This document shows positions 8,517 to 17,433 of a stretch of 48,044 nucleotides of DNA, piece by piece; the first letter of the stretch is position 1; the number at the start of each line of letters is the position of its first letter. The position numbers were made by a program, and so were the translations under genes. This stretch comes from Candidatus Zixiibacteriota bacterium. GTDB lineage: Bacteria > Zixibacteria > MSB-5A5 > UM-FILTER-46-8. The notes under the pieces are model-generated. The model saw nothing but the letters and a program-made list of their open reading frames with translations. It was not told the DNA's origin and did no database searches. The stretch lies in assembly GCA_014730345.1 (NCBI GenBank), contig WJIJ01000139.1, forward strand, positions 1 to 48,044. Reading direction: 5' to 3'.

Positions 8517-10769
8517 TTACTCCTTCACCTCTGTTTTTTTCTCCTGTTCCACCTGTTTTATTTTTGATGAGGAATCGGGATTTCCCAAAAATCCGCGAAG
8601 CGCTTCTGCGAACTCATGCGCCGACTGGTAGCGGTTCTCAGGGTTTTTCTCCAGCGTTTTCATCGTAATTTTGTCCAGCTCCTCGGGGACTTCTTTGTTG
8701 ATAGACGAAGGAACCGGCGGTTTGATGTTCAGGATATTGACTACCAGCGTGGAAATATTCTCGCCGCTGAACGGTTTTTTGCCGGCGAGGCATTCATAAA
8801 GCAGCACACCGGAGGAGAAAATATCGGCGCGGCCGTCAACATCGGCTCCCTGGAGTTGTTCGGGAGAAATATAGTTGGGGGTTCCCACCGTAATACCGGT
8901 CTGGGTCATGTGCATATTGTCCACCCGGGCTATGCCGAAATCCATAACCTTCACCGTGCCATCCTCGAGGACCATTATATTCGCGGGCTTTATATCGCGA
9001 TGGACAACGTTCTGGCGGTGGGCGTAATCAAGGGCGTCGGCAGTCTGCACCAGAATCTTCGCGGTAAATTCCACATCGGGGGTTTTATCGCTTTTCAGGA
9101 TATCTTCCAGCGTACGCCCGACTAAAAATTCCATGGCGATATATTGCAGGTTGCGTTCCTGTCCTACATCGTAGATCGTAATGATGTTCGGATGAGAAAG
9201 CCTTCCGGCCGAATGCGCTTCCGCACTCAATCGCCGCGCCATTTCCTCTGCTTCCGCGTCGCTTTCTATCCTGTCGAGACGGATTGTTTTGATGGCTACG
9301 GGGCGTCCTATGGCCGGGTCAACACCCTTGTAAACCGAACCCATTGCTCCCCTTCCAAGTATGCCTTCTATTTTGTAACGCCCCATCTGTTCGAGATTAT
9401 CGGCATTGGCAATAATCGTCTGCTCCCCGGTGAGTGACTGAACCGGCTGGGTAGAGTCCGCCGGAGCGAACCGTGAATCGGTATGGGACACGGCAGGAGC
9501 GGGCCGATGTTCCCTTTCGGTGGTGAATAAAGGCGCCACTGCCAGAAACATGATTAGTTCCAGGGCTGGATAGAAGAATTGAAGCATTATACCGTAGTTG
9601 GAAAATACGAGATAGCCGATATTGAACAGGAGAAAAATACTTCCGAGGATAACAGCGAGCCGGTAATGCATCTCAATACGCGGGAAAATAAGCGTTCCCA
9701 TCGCGCCAAAAGCTATGATGATAAGCAGGTTCAGCCATGCGTTAGCTTTTACACCCTGGAGTATGTTGGTATTGATTATATTCTCTATGGCATTGGCCTG
9801 TTTTTCGACTCCGGGCAGAACGTCTGTAACCGGAGTGGAAACGATATCGCGGTTATCCGCGGCAACGTAACCGACCAGCACAACTTTATCTTTCAAATCT
9901 CCAGGTTTGACATTGCCTTCGATTACATCGATGGCCGATATATAACGGAATGTGTTGTATCCGCCGGAATACCTTATGGGAATCCTCATTGCCGAGTCGG
10001 TTATAATCTCTTTGTTGCCCAGTTGAATGCTTTTGCCCCCGTTAAGTTTGATACCCCCTGAACTCAAACCGAGATACATCCGGGACACCTGAAGGGCGAA
10101 TGAGGGGAAATAATGCGCGTTATAAGATATAACAAACGGTTCCCACCTTATCCTGCCGTCGATATCGGGGATTATATTGACATGACCGAGCGCGGCGGCG
10201 GCTTCGCCCACTTTGTCATCGGGCGCGTAAACTTCTATTCCCCTCGGAATAGGATATGAACCGATGGTCATCGGATTGTCGAAAAGAACAAAACTGTTAT
10301 GGTATACCCATTCCGGGACTTCATCGGAACCAGACGGCTGTCCGCCGTTGGAAAGAGTGAAATAGAAAGGAACAACCACATTGCCGGCCGCTTTGATAGC
10401 CGCGGCAAGGCGGTCAGTATGACCGAGAGTGTCCTCTTCGAAATCCCTCTGCAGTAGAATATCGAGACCGATGACTTTGGGATTGCGAACAGCCACCGAG
10501 GAAATCAGCTCGGCGAGATGATTTCGGTGCCATGGCCATCTACCATACTCATTAATCGACTGGTTATCGATGCCTATAATTACAACATCCTCCGTATCCC
10601 CCTCCTCAATCCCGAGGTTGTAAATCATATCATTAACCGCGAGCTCGAAACGGTGGATATAATTGGGCTTTTCCAGCGCGAAAGCGATCGAAAAGACGGT
10701 TACCAGAACCGACAGCAATAGCGCCGTACGTCTTCTCTTGGCGACCTCATTGCGGCGGCCCCTGGACAT
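8517..10769 (-). CDS. CHASE2-domain transmembrane Ser/Thr protein kinase
   Basis: The product has about 750 residues; numbering here starts at an upstream TTG (10787), six codons before the chosen ATG (10769). One membrane segment (residues 21-38) leads to an extracytoplasmic CHASE2 sensor domain (about 40-345), then three closely spaced membrane segments (351-422), a Pro/Ser linker and a complete protein kinase domain (470-735). Kinase motifs are intact: glycine loop GRGAMGSVY, Lys500 in VAIK, catalytic Asp598 in HRDIKPAN, DFG 616-618, and TPNYISPEQL. It should phosphorylate cytoplasmic Ser/Thr targets in response to an external signal. It follows the LysM-FecR gene by four bases. The TTG start has AAAGGG nine bases upstream and is the alternative. 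Confidence 0.92.
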   Translation of the reverse strand: MSRGRRNEVAKRRRTALLLSVLVTVFSIAFALEKPNYIHRFELAVNDMIYNLGIEEGDTEDVVIIGIDNQSINEYGRWPWHRNHLAELISSVAVRNPKVIGLDILLQRDFEEDTLGHTDRLAAAIKAAGNVVVPFYFTLSNGGQPSGSDEVPEWVYHNSFVLFDNPMTIGSYPIPRGIEVYAPDDKVGEAAAALGHVNIIPDIDGRIRWEPFVISYNAHYFPSFALQVSRMYLGLSSGGIKLNGGKSIQLGNKEIITDSAMRIPIRYSGGYNTFRYISAIDVIEGNVKPGDLKDKVVLVGYVAADNRDIVSTPVTDVLPGVEKQANAIENIINTNILQGVKANAWLNLLIIIAFGAMGTLIFPRIEMHYRLAVILGSIFLLFNIGYLVFSNYGIMLQFFYPALELIMFLAVAPLFTTEREHRPAPAVSHTDSRFAPADSTQPVQSLTGEQTIIANADNLEQMGRYKIEGILGRGAMGSVYKGVDPAIGRPVAIKTIRLDRIESDAEAEEMARRLSAEAHSAGRLSHPNIITIYDVGQERNLQYIAMEFLVGRTLEDILKSDKTPDVEFTAKILVQTADALDYAHRQNVVHRDIKPANIMVLEDGTVKVMDFGIARVDNMHMTQTGITVGTPNYISPEQLQGADVDGRADIFSSGVLLYECLAGKKPFSGENISTLVVNILNIKPPVPSSINKEVPEELDKITMKTLEKNPENRYQSAHEFAEALRGFLGNPDSSSKIKQVEQEKKTEVKE

Positions 10770-10773
10770 TGTA

Positions 10774-11715
10774 TTATTGCGATTCAAATTTTATATCCCT
10801 TTCTCTGTTGAACTTTTCCCATTCGCCGGGAGCATCGGTAAAATCCTCCGGTTCTCCGGGAGGCTGTCCCGGCCCGAAGCTGATTTTCTGCATCTCCCTG
10901 ACGATTCTCACCCAATCCATCATGGAAACCTGTTTGGGGCCGGAAACCTGCTTTGGCGGCCCCAGCCTTCGGGGGGAATTCGCTCCGCCGTTATCTTGTC
11001 CCTTCCCCGCAACTTTCACTTCACCGTTGTAAACCTTGACAGTGGCACTGCTGTCGGCGGCCAGCTCAGCCTGATAGACAGTCCCCTGTACCGCCGCCAC
11101 CGCCGTGGGGAATCCAAGTTCGAATTTACCACTGCGTTCAACATAGGATTTTATCTTTGCCCACACCTTTCCGACACTGAATTTCACTTTTGCTTCCGGT
11201 TGCTCGTTAACCAGTTTAGCTTCCTCGATGGTCAACTCGGTATTCGATGAAAGCCGCATGACATCTGTATTGTTAACCACAAGCTCAACTATGCCATCGT
11301 TGCCGGTGCGGATCACATCCCCCGGCATAAGCAAATCATTAGGATTTAAGTATTTCCATTCGTCTTTGAATTTTTTCTTCAGGGTCGCTTTGCCGGAAAG
11401 ATAGGTTATCACCGCGCAAGATGCCGAGGTTTTAATGCAATATGGTTTGTTTTTGTCATTGGGATTGTAAACCGGGAAAACCAAACGCTGGCCCACGGTT
11501 ATCCGGTTCAGATCCTTGATACCCGGATTGGCTTCTTTTATCAGCATGGCTATCTCTTCGTTGTAGAAGCCGTAAATTTTAATAGATAAAAAGCTTACTG
11601 TATCTCCCCGCTCGATTGTTCTCACCGTCGCCTGTTCGCTGAACAATCTTGAGCTGAACAGGGTGGAGAGAATTAACACTGTTAGGGATATGGAAAAAAT
11701 CGCTTTGCGCCCCAT
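10774..11715 (-). CDS. exported LysM and FecR-domain protein
   Basis: The 313-residue protein has a signal peptide (about residues 1-26) and one LysM module (RTIERGDTVSFLSIKIYG to NRITVGQRLVFPVY, about 32-82), which in this family binds peptidoglycan. A FecR domain follows (about 105-235), with the typical GDVIRTGNDGIVELV and AAVQGTVYQAEL. The C-terminal 75 residues are Pro/Gly-rich and probably disordered. FecR proteins usually relay envelope signals, but this one has no N-terminal anti-sigma part and no sigma factor beside it. The next gene, a CHASE2 kinase, starts four bases later, so it may supply an envelope input to the kinase; that link is inference. Confidence 0.85.
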   Translation of the reverse strand: MGRKAIFSISLTVLILSTLFSSRLFSEQATVRTIERGDTVSFLSIKIYGFYNEEIAMLIKEANPGIKDLNRITVGQRLVFPVYNPNDKNKPYCIKTSASCAVITYLSGKATLKKKFKDEWKYLNPNDLLMPGDVIRTGNDGIVELVVNNTDVMRLSSNTELTIEEAKLVNEQPEAKVKFSVGKVWAKIKSYVERSGKFELGFPTAVAAVQGTVYQAELAADSSATVKVYNGEVKVAGKGQDNGGANSPRRLGPPKQVSGPKQVSMMDWVRIVREMQKISFGPGQPPGEPEDFTDAPGEWEKFNRERDIKFESQ

Positions 11716-11717
11716 AG

Positions 11718-12446
11718 CTATCTTCCTTTTTCCAATCTATTTATAAGATAGTCCGGCAAGCCCACTTCCCGCATCCTGTTCTGGGTATCCGCGATGTCAT
11801 ATTCCACTCTTTTCAATCTTGCCTCGCGTTTTTTGGTATCATATATCAAATAACAACTCCGGGGATCGTTATCCCGCGGCTGTCCGACGCTTCCAATGTT
11901 TATGATGTAACTCTTTTTCTTATCCAGCTTTACTGACTGTTCTTTTATCAATGCCGGCGGCGCCCCGTTATCTTTGCATATAATTGCCGGGTAATGCGAA
12001 TGGCCGATTAAGCATATCCTGCGTTTCACAAAACCGAAATTCACATCGGCATCCTCGAGGGTAACTATGTAATCCCACTGTCCCGGTTCCTCAGGAGTGG
12101 AATGCACCATGTGAAAATCCTCGTACTGGTATTCAAGTTCAAACTCGGCAATCCTGCTTTTATTCTCCTCGGTCAAAATTCTTTCTGTAAAATCGATAGC
12201 TTCTCTCGCGTACTGGTTAAAACCCGATGTATCCAGCAAACCAAGCGCGGCGTAATCGTGGTTGCCCATAAGGCAAACTTCCGATATTCCGCAGACAATC
12301 TCGAGGCACTCGTTGGGATTCGGCCCGTAGCCGACCGCGTCGCCCAGGAAAAATACTTTGTCCACTTTCTCGCCGCGGATATCATCCCGGAATGCCTTCA
12401 ATGCCGCAAGGTTAGCGTGTACATCCGAAAAGAAGGCTATCTTCAT
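11718..12446 (-). CDS. calcineurin-like metallophosphoesterase
   Basis: The 242-residue protein carries the full metallophosphoesterase motif series: DVH (FFSDVHANL), GDAVGYG, GNHD, MVHSTP and GHSHYP. These residues bind two metal ions in the active site. Length and motif order fit the small YfcE-like cytoplasmic phosphodiesterases; there is no signal peptide. The substrate is not evident. It starts within the stop of the FHA gene (ATGA) and ends two bases before the LysM-FecR start, so it sits inside the kinase operon. It could act as a protein phosphatase or a nucleotide phosphodiesterase there; related two-metal enzymes do both. Confidence 0.9.
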   Translation of the reverse strand: MKIAFFSDVHANLAALKAFRDDIRGEKVDKVFFLGDAVGYGPNPNECLEIVCGISEVCLMGNHDYAALGLLDTSGFNQYAREAIDFTERILTEENKSRIAEFELEYQYEDFHMVHSTPEEPGQWDYIVTLEDADVNFGFVKRRICLIGHSHYPAIICKDNGAPPALIKEQSVKLDKKKSYIINIGSVGQPRDNDPRSCYLIYDTKKREARLKRVEYDIADTQNRMREVGLPDYLINRLEKGR

Positions 12447-13153
12447 AACTGCTCCTGGTCCCCCTGAAGATATCTAAAGTTCGATTTTCCAACGCTGATG
12501 ACATCATTGTTTTTTAAAATATGCTTATCAACATCTTCGCCGTTGACTTTCAACTTGCCTTTCTTTCCCAGGTTGACGATCATATGCCGGTCCCCGTTGC
12601 GGATAACTTTCGCCTGAATGTTGGATGTAAACCAGCCTTTGGATTGAATTGTCGCCAGTTTGGATTTGCCGATAGTAAGCACGCCATCGATCAAATACTT
12701 CATGTCATCGCCGTCAGATTCCTCGATAAGCACAGGGCCCCCCATCTCTTCAAGTATCTGGCGGTCTTCCCGGTCCTTCTTTATCAGTTCTTCCTGGCGT
12801 TTGGTCTGCAGAACCATGGTGCCCTCGAGCGCGACATCGTCGGGAATTAGACTATCCGAAGATTGCCTTTTGCTGTGGAAAACTAAATCATACTTCCCAA
12901 TGGTGATCACATCCCCATCATTAATAATTTCCTCGGATACCTTGCGTCCGTTGATAAAAGTTCCATTAAGCGACTCATTGTCGATAACAACTGCCGTGTC
13001 TCCCTTGAACTCGATTATGGAATGCTTGCGGGAGACCGCTTTGTTATCCAGTACGATATCGCTATCGCTCCCGCGGCCGATGGATATCCTCTGTTTTTCG
13101 GTGACGAAATTCTGCACGGTTTTATCACCGAATTTTACGATAATTTCAGGCAT
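12443..13153 (-). CDS. double FHA-domain protein
   Basis: The protein has 236 residues from ATG 13153, which has a strong GGAGG five bases upstream; an in-frame TTG seven codons earlier has nothing comparable. Residues about 1-95 are a canonical FHA domain: ISIGRGSDSDIVLDN, then VSRKHSIIEF and NGTFINGRKV. Here the Arg, Ser-x-x-His and Asn residues that read phosphothreonine are all present. Residues about 150-230 look like a second FHA fold (VLTIGKSKLATIQ, ISVGKSNFRYL), but the conserved Ser-x-x-His is missing, so it may not bind phosphopeptides. A charged linker joins them. As first gene of the operon it is the likely reader of the kinase's phosphorylation marks. Confidence 0.88.
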   Translation of the reverse strand: MPEIIVKFGDKTVQNFVTEKQRISIGRGSDSDIVLDNKAVSRKHSIIEFKGDTAVVIDNESLNGTFINGRKVSEEIINDGDVITIGKYDLVFHSKRQSSDSLIPDDVALEGTMVLQTKRQEELIKKDREDRQILEEMGGPVLIEESDGDDMKYLIDGVLTIGKSKLATIQSKGWFTSNIQAKVIRNGDRHMIVNLGKKGKLKVNGEDVDKHILKNNDVISVGKSNFRYLQGDQEQL

Positions 13154-13229
13154 TTCACCCTCCGCTTTATACAAAAAGACAAATTTCTAAACCCCGATAA
13201 TCCATTCTAACGCAGAAAGGTTCGCAATC

Positions 13230-13258
13230 TTGCAAGTACGTTGTATTTGTAATATATT
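13230..13258 (+). promoter_or_regulatory. promoter for dus, placing the transcription start at the ATG
   Basis: TTGCAA (13230-13235), a 17-base spacer and TATATT (13253-13258) precede ATG 13265. The usual start, seven bases beyond the -10, falls on the A of the ATG. No Shine-Dalgarno lies before that ATG, so the mRNA may be leaderless. Confidence 0.5.
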
Positions 13259-13264
13259 GTCGGT

Positions 13265-14236
13265 ATGAAAATCGGCAACTTGATTATAGACGGCAATCTA
13301 TTCAGCGCGCCGCTGGCGGGTATTTCCGATAGCGTCTTCAGAAGAATATGCCGGCGATACGGAGCAGACGCTGTGGTCTCGGAGATGGTTTCCGCCAGGG
13401 GATTGTCCTATCGTGACCGAAAAACCCTTAAATACCTTGAGTTTAGCGAAAGCGAACGGCCTATTGGCATCCAGTTGTTCTCTCCCGACGCTGATTCGGC
13501 ATTACGCGGTTTGGAAGTCGCCATCGAAGTTAACCCCGATTTCATCGATTTTAACCTTGGATGCCCGGTCAAAAAGGTTCAAAAACAGGGTTCGGGCGGT
13601 GTCTTAATGAAGGACCCAGGAAAAACCACAAAAATACTGAAACGCCTTGTGGAAAACTCTCCCGTTCCGGTTACCGCCAAAATGCGTTCCGGATGGGACA
13701 GCGCTTCCCTCAATTTCCCGGAGCTGGCGGAGCGATTGCAGGATGTGGGAGTATCTGCGGTGTTTATCCATCCCCGCACCGTGGTGCAGAGCTTTCGGGG
13801 CAAGCCAAACAGGAAAATCGTAGCCGAAACCGTTAAAATTTTAAAGATTCCGGTAATCTACAGCGGAGATATTAAATCACCGGAAGATACCCGGCATGTT
13901 CTTGAGCAAACCGGAGTTGAAGGAATAATGATCGGCCGGGCGGCTATGGGCGACCCTCAAATCTTTTTCCGTGTAAAACAATTCCTCGCGACTGGCGAAT
14001 CACCACCGGAACCGGCTATGGAAGAACGGATTAACCGGCTTATCGAATTCTATGAAGAGAAAATTGACTATTACGATGAACAGCACGCGGTGCGGATGAT
14101 GCGCAAGTTCGTGGTTTGGTTCACCCGGGGAATGCCCGGCAACTCGCAGTTAAGAAAGGAGATATTCCATATCGATAATTACGGTGAAGTAATCGAAAAA
14201 CTAAGCTTATACCGCGACCGGCTATCGAAGAGGTAA
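13265..14236 (+). CDS. tRNA-dihydrouridine synthase (Dus family)
   Basis: The 323-residue flavoenzyme reduces specific uridines in the tRNA D-loop or nearby positions. It has the FMN-barrel start (FSAPLAGISDSVFRR), the Dus signature DFNLGCPVKKVQKQGSGG with catalytic Cys100, the MRSGWD segment, IHPRT, and the phosphate-binding stretch GVEGIMIGRAAMGDP. The C-terminal helical tRNA-binding part is present. The sequence looks closest to bacterial DusB, but I would not assign the exact uridine from sequence alone. It stands alone between a divergent FHA gene and a downstream secreted protein. Confidence 0.93.
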   Translation: MKIGNLIIDGNLFSAPLAGISDSVFRRICRRYGADAVVSEMVSARGLSYRDRKTLKYLEFSESERPIGIQLFSPDADSALRGLEVAIEVNPDFIDFNLGCPVKKVQKQGSGGVLMKDPGKTTKILKRLVENSPVPVTAKMRSGWDSASLNFPELAERLQDVGVSAVFIHPRTVVQSFRGKPNRKIVAETVKILKIPVIYSGDIKSPEDTRHVLEQTGVEGIMIGRAAMGDPQIFFRVKQFLATGESPPEPAMEERINRLIEFYEEKIDYYDEQHAVRMMRKFVVWFTRGMPGNSQLRKEIFHIDNYGEVIEKLSLYRDRLSKR

Positions 14237-14517
14237 CTGGCCGCATCCGCCTGAAATTTAAAACAAAACAGCCTTTACCACGTTCAAAATCCTTGACATA
14301 TTCACGTATATTTATTATTTAGATATGATAATACTGTAGTATGGTAAAAAGCTACCCTGATGCTGATTACAGATTTAACCCTTAATAATATAGCCCAAAC
14401 CCGCCGCGGGTTCTTCTTCTCATTAGAATTTATTAACTTATCCTGAGCTGATTACTTTAAGAAGTTAAAATATTTGCAATTTTATACATTTAAACATCTT
14501 TCAACCGGAGAAAAAGT
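14237..14517 (+). other. intergenic region before the secreted protein: -35 box and small hairpin
   Basis: A perfect TTGACA stands at 14293-14298, but no good -10 lies 16-18 bases further on (TATTTA is the best), so the promoter is uncertain. A short palindrome, AACCCGC/GCGGGTT (14398-14412), followed by a pyrimidine-rich run could be a weak terminator or a leader hairpin. No reading frame with a ribosome site is seen. Confidence 0.35.
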
Positions 14518-17244
14518 ATGAAACTAAAGCGCGTACTGATGGCTTTGGCCATTACCCTCTCCATCGTTGTCTTCTCCTCTACAGGAGCGTTGTCCCAGCA
14601 GATACTGGTTTGGGACTATGACAACGGTTCGACCTACCCCGACCCGGAAACGGGCAACCAGGTAGGATGCGAATACGGCATCAAGCAGGCCCTCGATGCC
14701 AACGGGATGAGCTACACATCCGCTTATACCCTTCCCAGCGATATTTCAGGATATGATATAGTATTTGCCGTACTTGGCTTATACTGCGTATCGTGAGGAG
14801 AAATACCACCTAACGCAGTTAGCGTTTACGACCAGAACAAACTTATCGATTTCATGAACAACGGGGGCTCTCTTTATATCGAAAGCGCGAATGTTGGCTA
14901 CAGCCATCGCACTACTACATTTTTCACATATCTCGGCGCTACCTGGATAAGCATTGGCGCCAACAGCGGGATCGAGCAGATGCTTGGGGTTGACGGCTCC
15001 TTTACCGCTCCCAATGAATTCGGATTCCCCACCGGCACCGACGCCGACTACAAAATCGATGAACTCAGCGCCAACGGCGGAACCCTGCTCTTCGAATGCG
15101 AAGATAATAAGGGTAGAGTAATCATGAACGATGGTGATAATTACAGGACAATATGTTCATCGCCCGCCTTTGGTTCATTCGTCGACCAGGAAGGCTCGAG
15201 CACCAGGGCAAGCGTAATGCATCGTTATCTGAATTTCATGCTCCATGACGATAACCCCGAGATATGGGCGTCCCATGATAATATCGATTTCGGAGTACAG
15301 TATATCGACTATCCTGCGGTTATCCCTCTTCAAATCGAAAATCACGGGATAAATAACCTGTTGATAAGCGATATACAAATTTCCGGGGATAATTTCTCGG
15401 TTACCGTTGACCCGCCATACAATCTCGCCAGCGGGGAGCAACTTATCGTTGATGTGCAGTTCTACGCCGAAAATCCCGGAACTTACACCGGTTCGCTGAC
15501 CATAACCAGCAATGACCCCGACAATAATACGTTAGTTGTGGGTCTGGAAGCCGAATGTCTCGAGCCCCCGGTCCTGGCATTATCCCAGGATTATGTGGCC
15601 GAGAAACTCGCGCCAACTGAAACCGGTTCCCGGATGATAAATATCGGCAACTGGGGAGCCAGTGATTTGAACTATTCCATTGAGCTGGTAGAGATTGAGA
15701 CTGGATATAAAATGGTGAATACTCCAGTGAATGTCCCTGCTGTTGATTCCTACGAACTTCCCAAGGGCGCGGAAGACCCGAGGACACCTCATCCCGCTAC
15801 CCGCGGTTCCGGAGGCCCCGACGGCTTCGGCTATAAATGGAAAGACAGCGATGAACCGGGAGGCCCTGATTACGAATGGTTTGATATCTCATCTATCGGT
15901 CACAATAGCGGACTTTCCGGCGATGATAACTCCGTATTGCTGAACATTCCCTTCGATTTTGAATTCTACGGCGATATCAAAACGAGCGTTACCGTTTCCA
16001 CCAACGGTTACCTTACATTCGGTTCCAGCGGTACCACATATACAAATGATCCGATTCCCGATTCGTCCACTCCCAACAGCCTGATATGTCCTTTCTGGGA
16101 TGATTTGCATCAGCAGAGTGGAACCAATTACTATTACTATGATGAACCCAACCGGAGATTCATTATCCAATACAACAACTGGGGATACTACTCCGGAGGC
16201 GGCACGGTAACCATGCAGGTTCACCTGTACGAGAACAACAAGATTATGTTCTTATACGAACAGATGACCGGTACAACCACTTCCGCAACCGTAGGCATAG
16301 AAAACCCCAACGGCAGTGATGGATTGGAAATCGTTTACAATTCCAGCTATGTCCATAATGAACTCGCCGTGCTGATATCCTGCGGCCCCACATGGCTTGA
16401 AGTTGCCGAGGAATCGGGCACGATACCGGCGGGAAGCTATGACGAACTAACATTCAGCTTTGACGCCCGGGGGCTTGATAACGGTCAATATTACGCGGAC
16501 GCCATTATTTACTCCAATGATCCGGCCCAGCCGGAATTCATTTTGCCGGTTACTCTAACCGTAGGCGAAACCAATGAATATATAACCATCAACATGGCCC
16601 CGGATTCTCCGCCGGTCCGTGTCTCCGCCGGCGGATATTTTACCTATACCGGTATATTGACCAACAACACCATTTATCAGTTATACGGCGATGTTTGGAT
16701 TATGCTTGGTTTGCCCGACGGAAACCTCTACGGTCCCATTCAAAGGTTGAACAACCTGCCGCTTGCTCCCAACCAGACATTGGCGGCTCCCGGGATAATG
16801 CAGTATGTGCCCGTGTATGCCCCGGAGGGCACCTATGATTATATCGCTTACGCCGGCGATTATCCAGGCGTGAAGATGGACTCGGTATCATTCCCGTTTA
16901 CCGTGGATTCCCCGGGTACCGGCACCGCGGGAAACTGGGATCTCGAGGGATGGTTCAAACAATCAGATGGCGAACTGCCGTTGACCACCGGTTTGAACGC
17001 CAACTATCCGAATCCCTTCAACGCTTCCACCACTATCTCCTTTACCCTGTCTGAGCCGGAGGATATTAGCCTTTGCGTGTACAACCTGATGGGGCAGAAA
17101 GTGGAAACAATCGCCGAAGGACTTAAGCAGGCGGGTGAATATTCTATCGTCTGGGACGCTTCCCAATATTCTTCCGGTGTTTATTTCTACAAACTGAGAA
17201 CGGGCGAAAAAAGCTTCAGTAAACGGATGACATTGCTGAAGTAA
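14518..17244 (+). CDS. large secreted protein with C-terminal sorting domain; in-frame TGA at codon 93 (possible selenocysteine)
   Basis: The frame from ATG 14518 runs 92 codons, meets TGA at 14794-14796, then stays open in the same frame for 815 more codons. Reading through gives 908 residues. A signal peptide (about 1-27) is followed by an N-terminal domain containing Cys90-x-x-TGA93. An Ig-like choice-of-anchor-D type region comes next (about 247-347), then a beta-rich domain (about 437-620), another Ig-like region and a FlgD-like/type-A sorting domain (about 827-908, ANYPNPFN ... GVYFYKLRTGEKS ... KRMTLLK). It is probably exported through a T9SS-like route or anchored on the surface. ATG 14854, within the second part, has no ribosome site, so a separate downstream gene is unlikely. 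The alternatives are a nonsense mutation or a base error. Confidence 0.75.
14794..14826 (+). promoter_or_regulatory. in-frame TGA with bacterial SECIS-like hairpin
   Basis: TGA (14794-14796) follows Cys-Val-Ser, giving a Cys-x-x-U pattern. Twenty bases later a 5-bp stem, AACGC (14812-14816) with GCGTT (14822-14826), closes a 5-base loop AGTTA. The spacing and a G within the first two loop bases fit the loose consensus for bacterial SECIS elements as I recall it. A stem this small can arise by chance, and there is no extended lower stem. Confidence 0.35.
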
Positions 17245-17262
17245 TTAAAAATCTGCCAAATA

Positions 17263-17291
17263 AAAAGCCGAGGGTTATTCTCTCGGCTTTT
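17263..17291 (+). terminator. intrinsic terminator after the secreted protein
   Basis: AAAAGCCGAG (17263-17272) pairs with CTCGGCTTTT (17282-17291) around a 9-base loop and runs into TTTTCT. It begins 18 bases after the TAA, so the preceding gene is its own transcription unit end. Confidence 0.9.
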
Positions 17292-17433
17292 TTTCTCTCT
17301 AACATAAATATATCAAGCAACTTACAAAGAAAAATATGTCCTGGCAGGATTTCAATTAAACCATTCCGGTCTATTATTGTCAAATAACCGAACAGGCAAT
17401 GGAAACCGTGGATTAAACAAAGAGAGGAAAACC

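Noticed and set aside
12443..13174. Longer FHA protein from an upstream TTG
   Set aside because: ATG 13153 has GGAGG at ideal distance; the extension has no support and lies in the leader.
14794..14796. Alternative genetic code in which TGA is always an amino acid
   Set aside because: TGA ends many intact genes here at family-typical lengths, for instance those at 1160, 5252, 36838, 44688 and 46615.
14854..17244. A separate gene starting at ATG 14854 after the TGA
   Set aside because: It is in the same frame as the upstream signal-peptide part, has no ribosome site, and would lack an export signal although it ends with a sorting domain.
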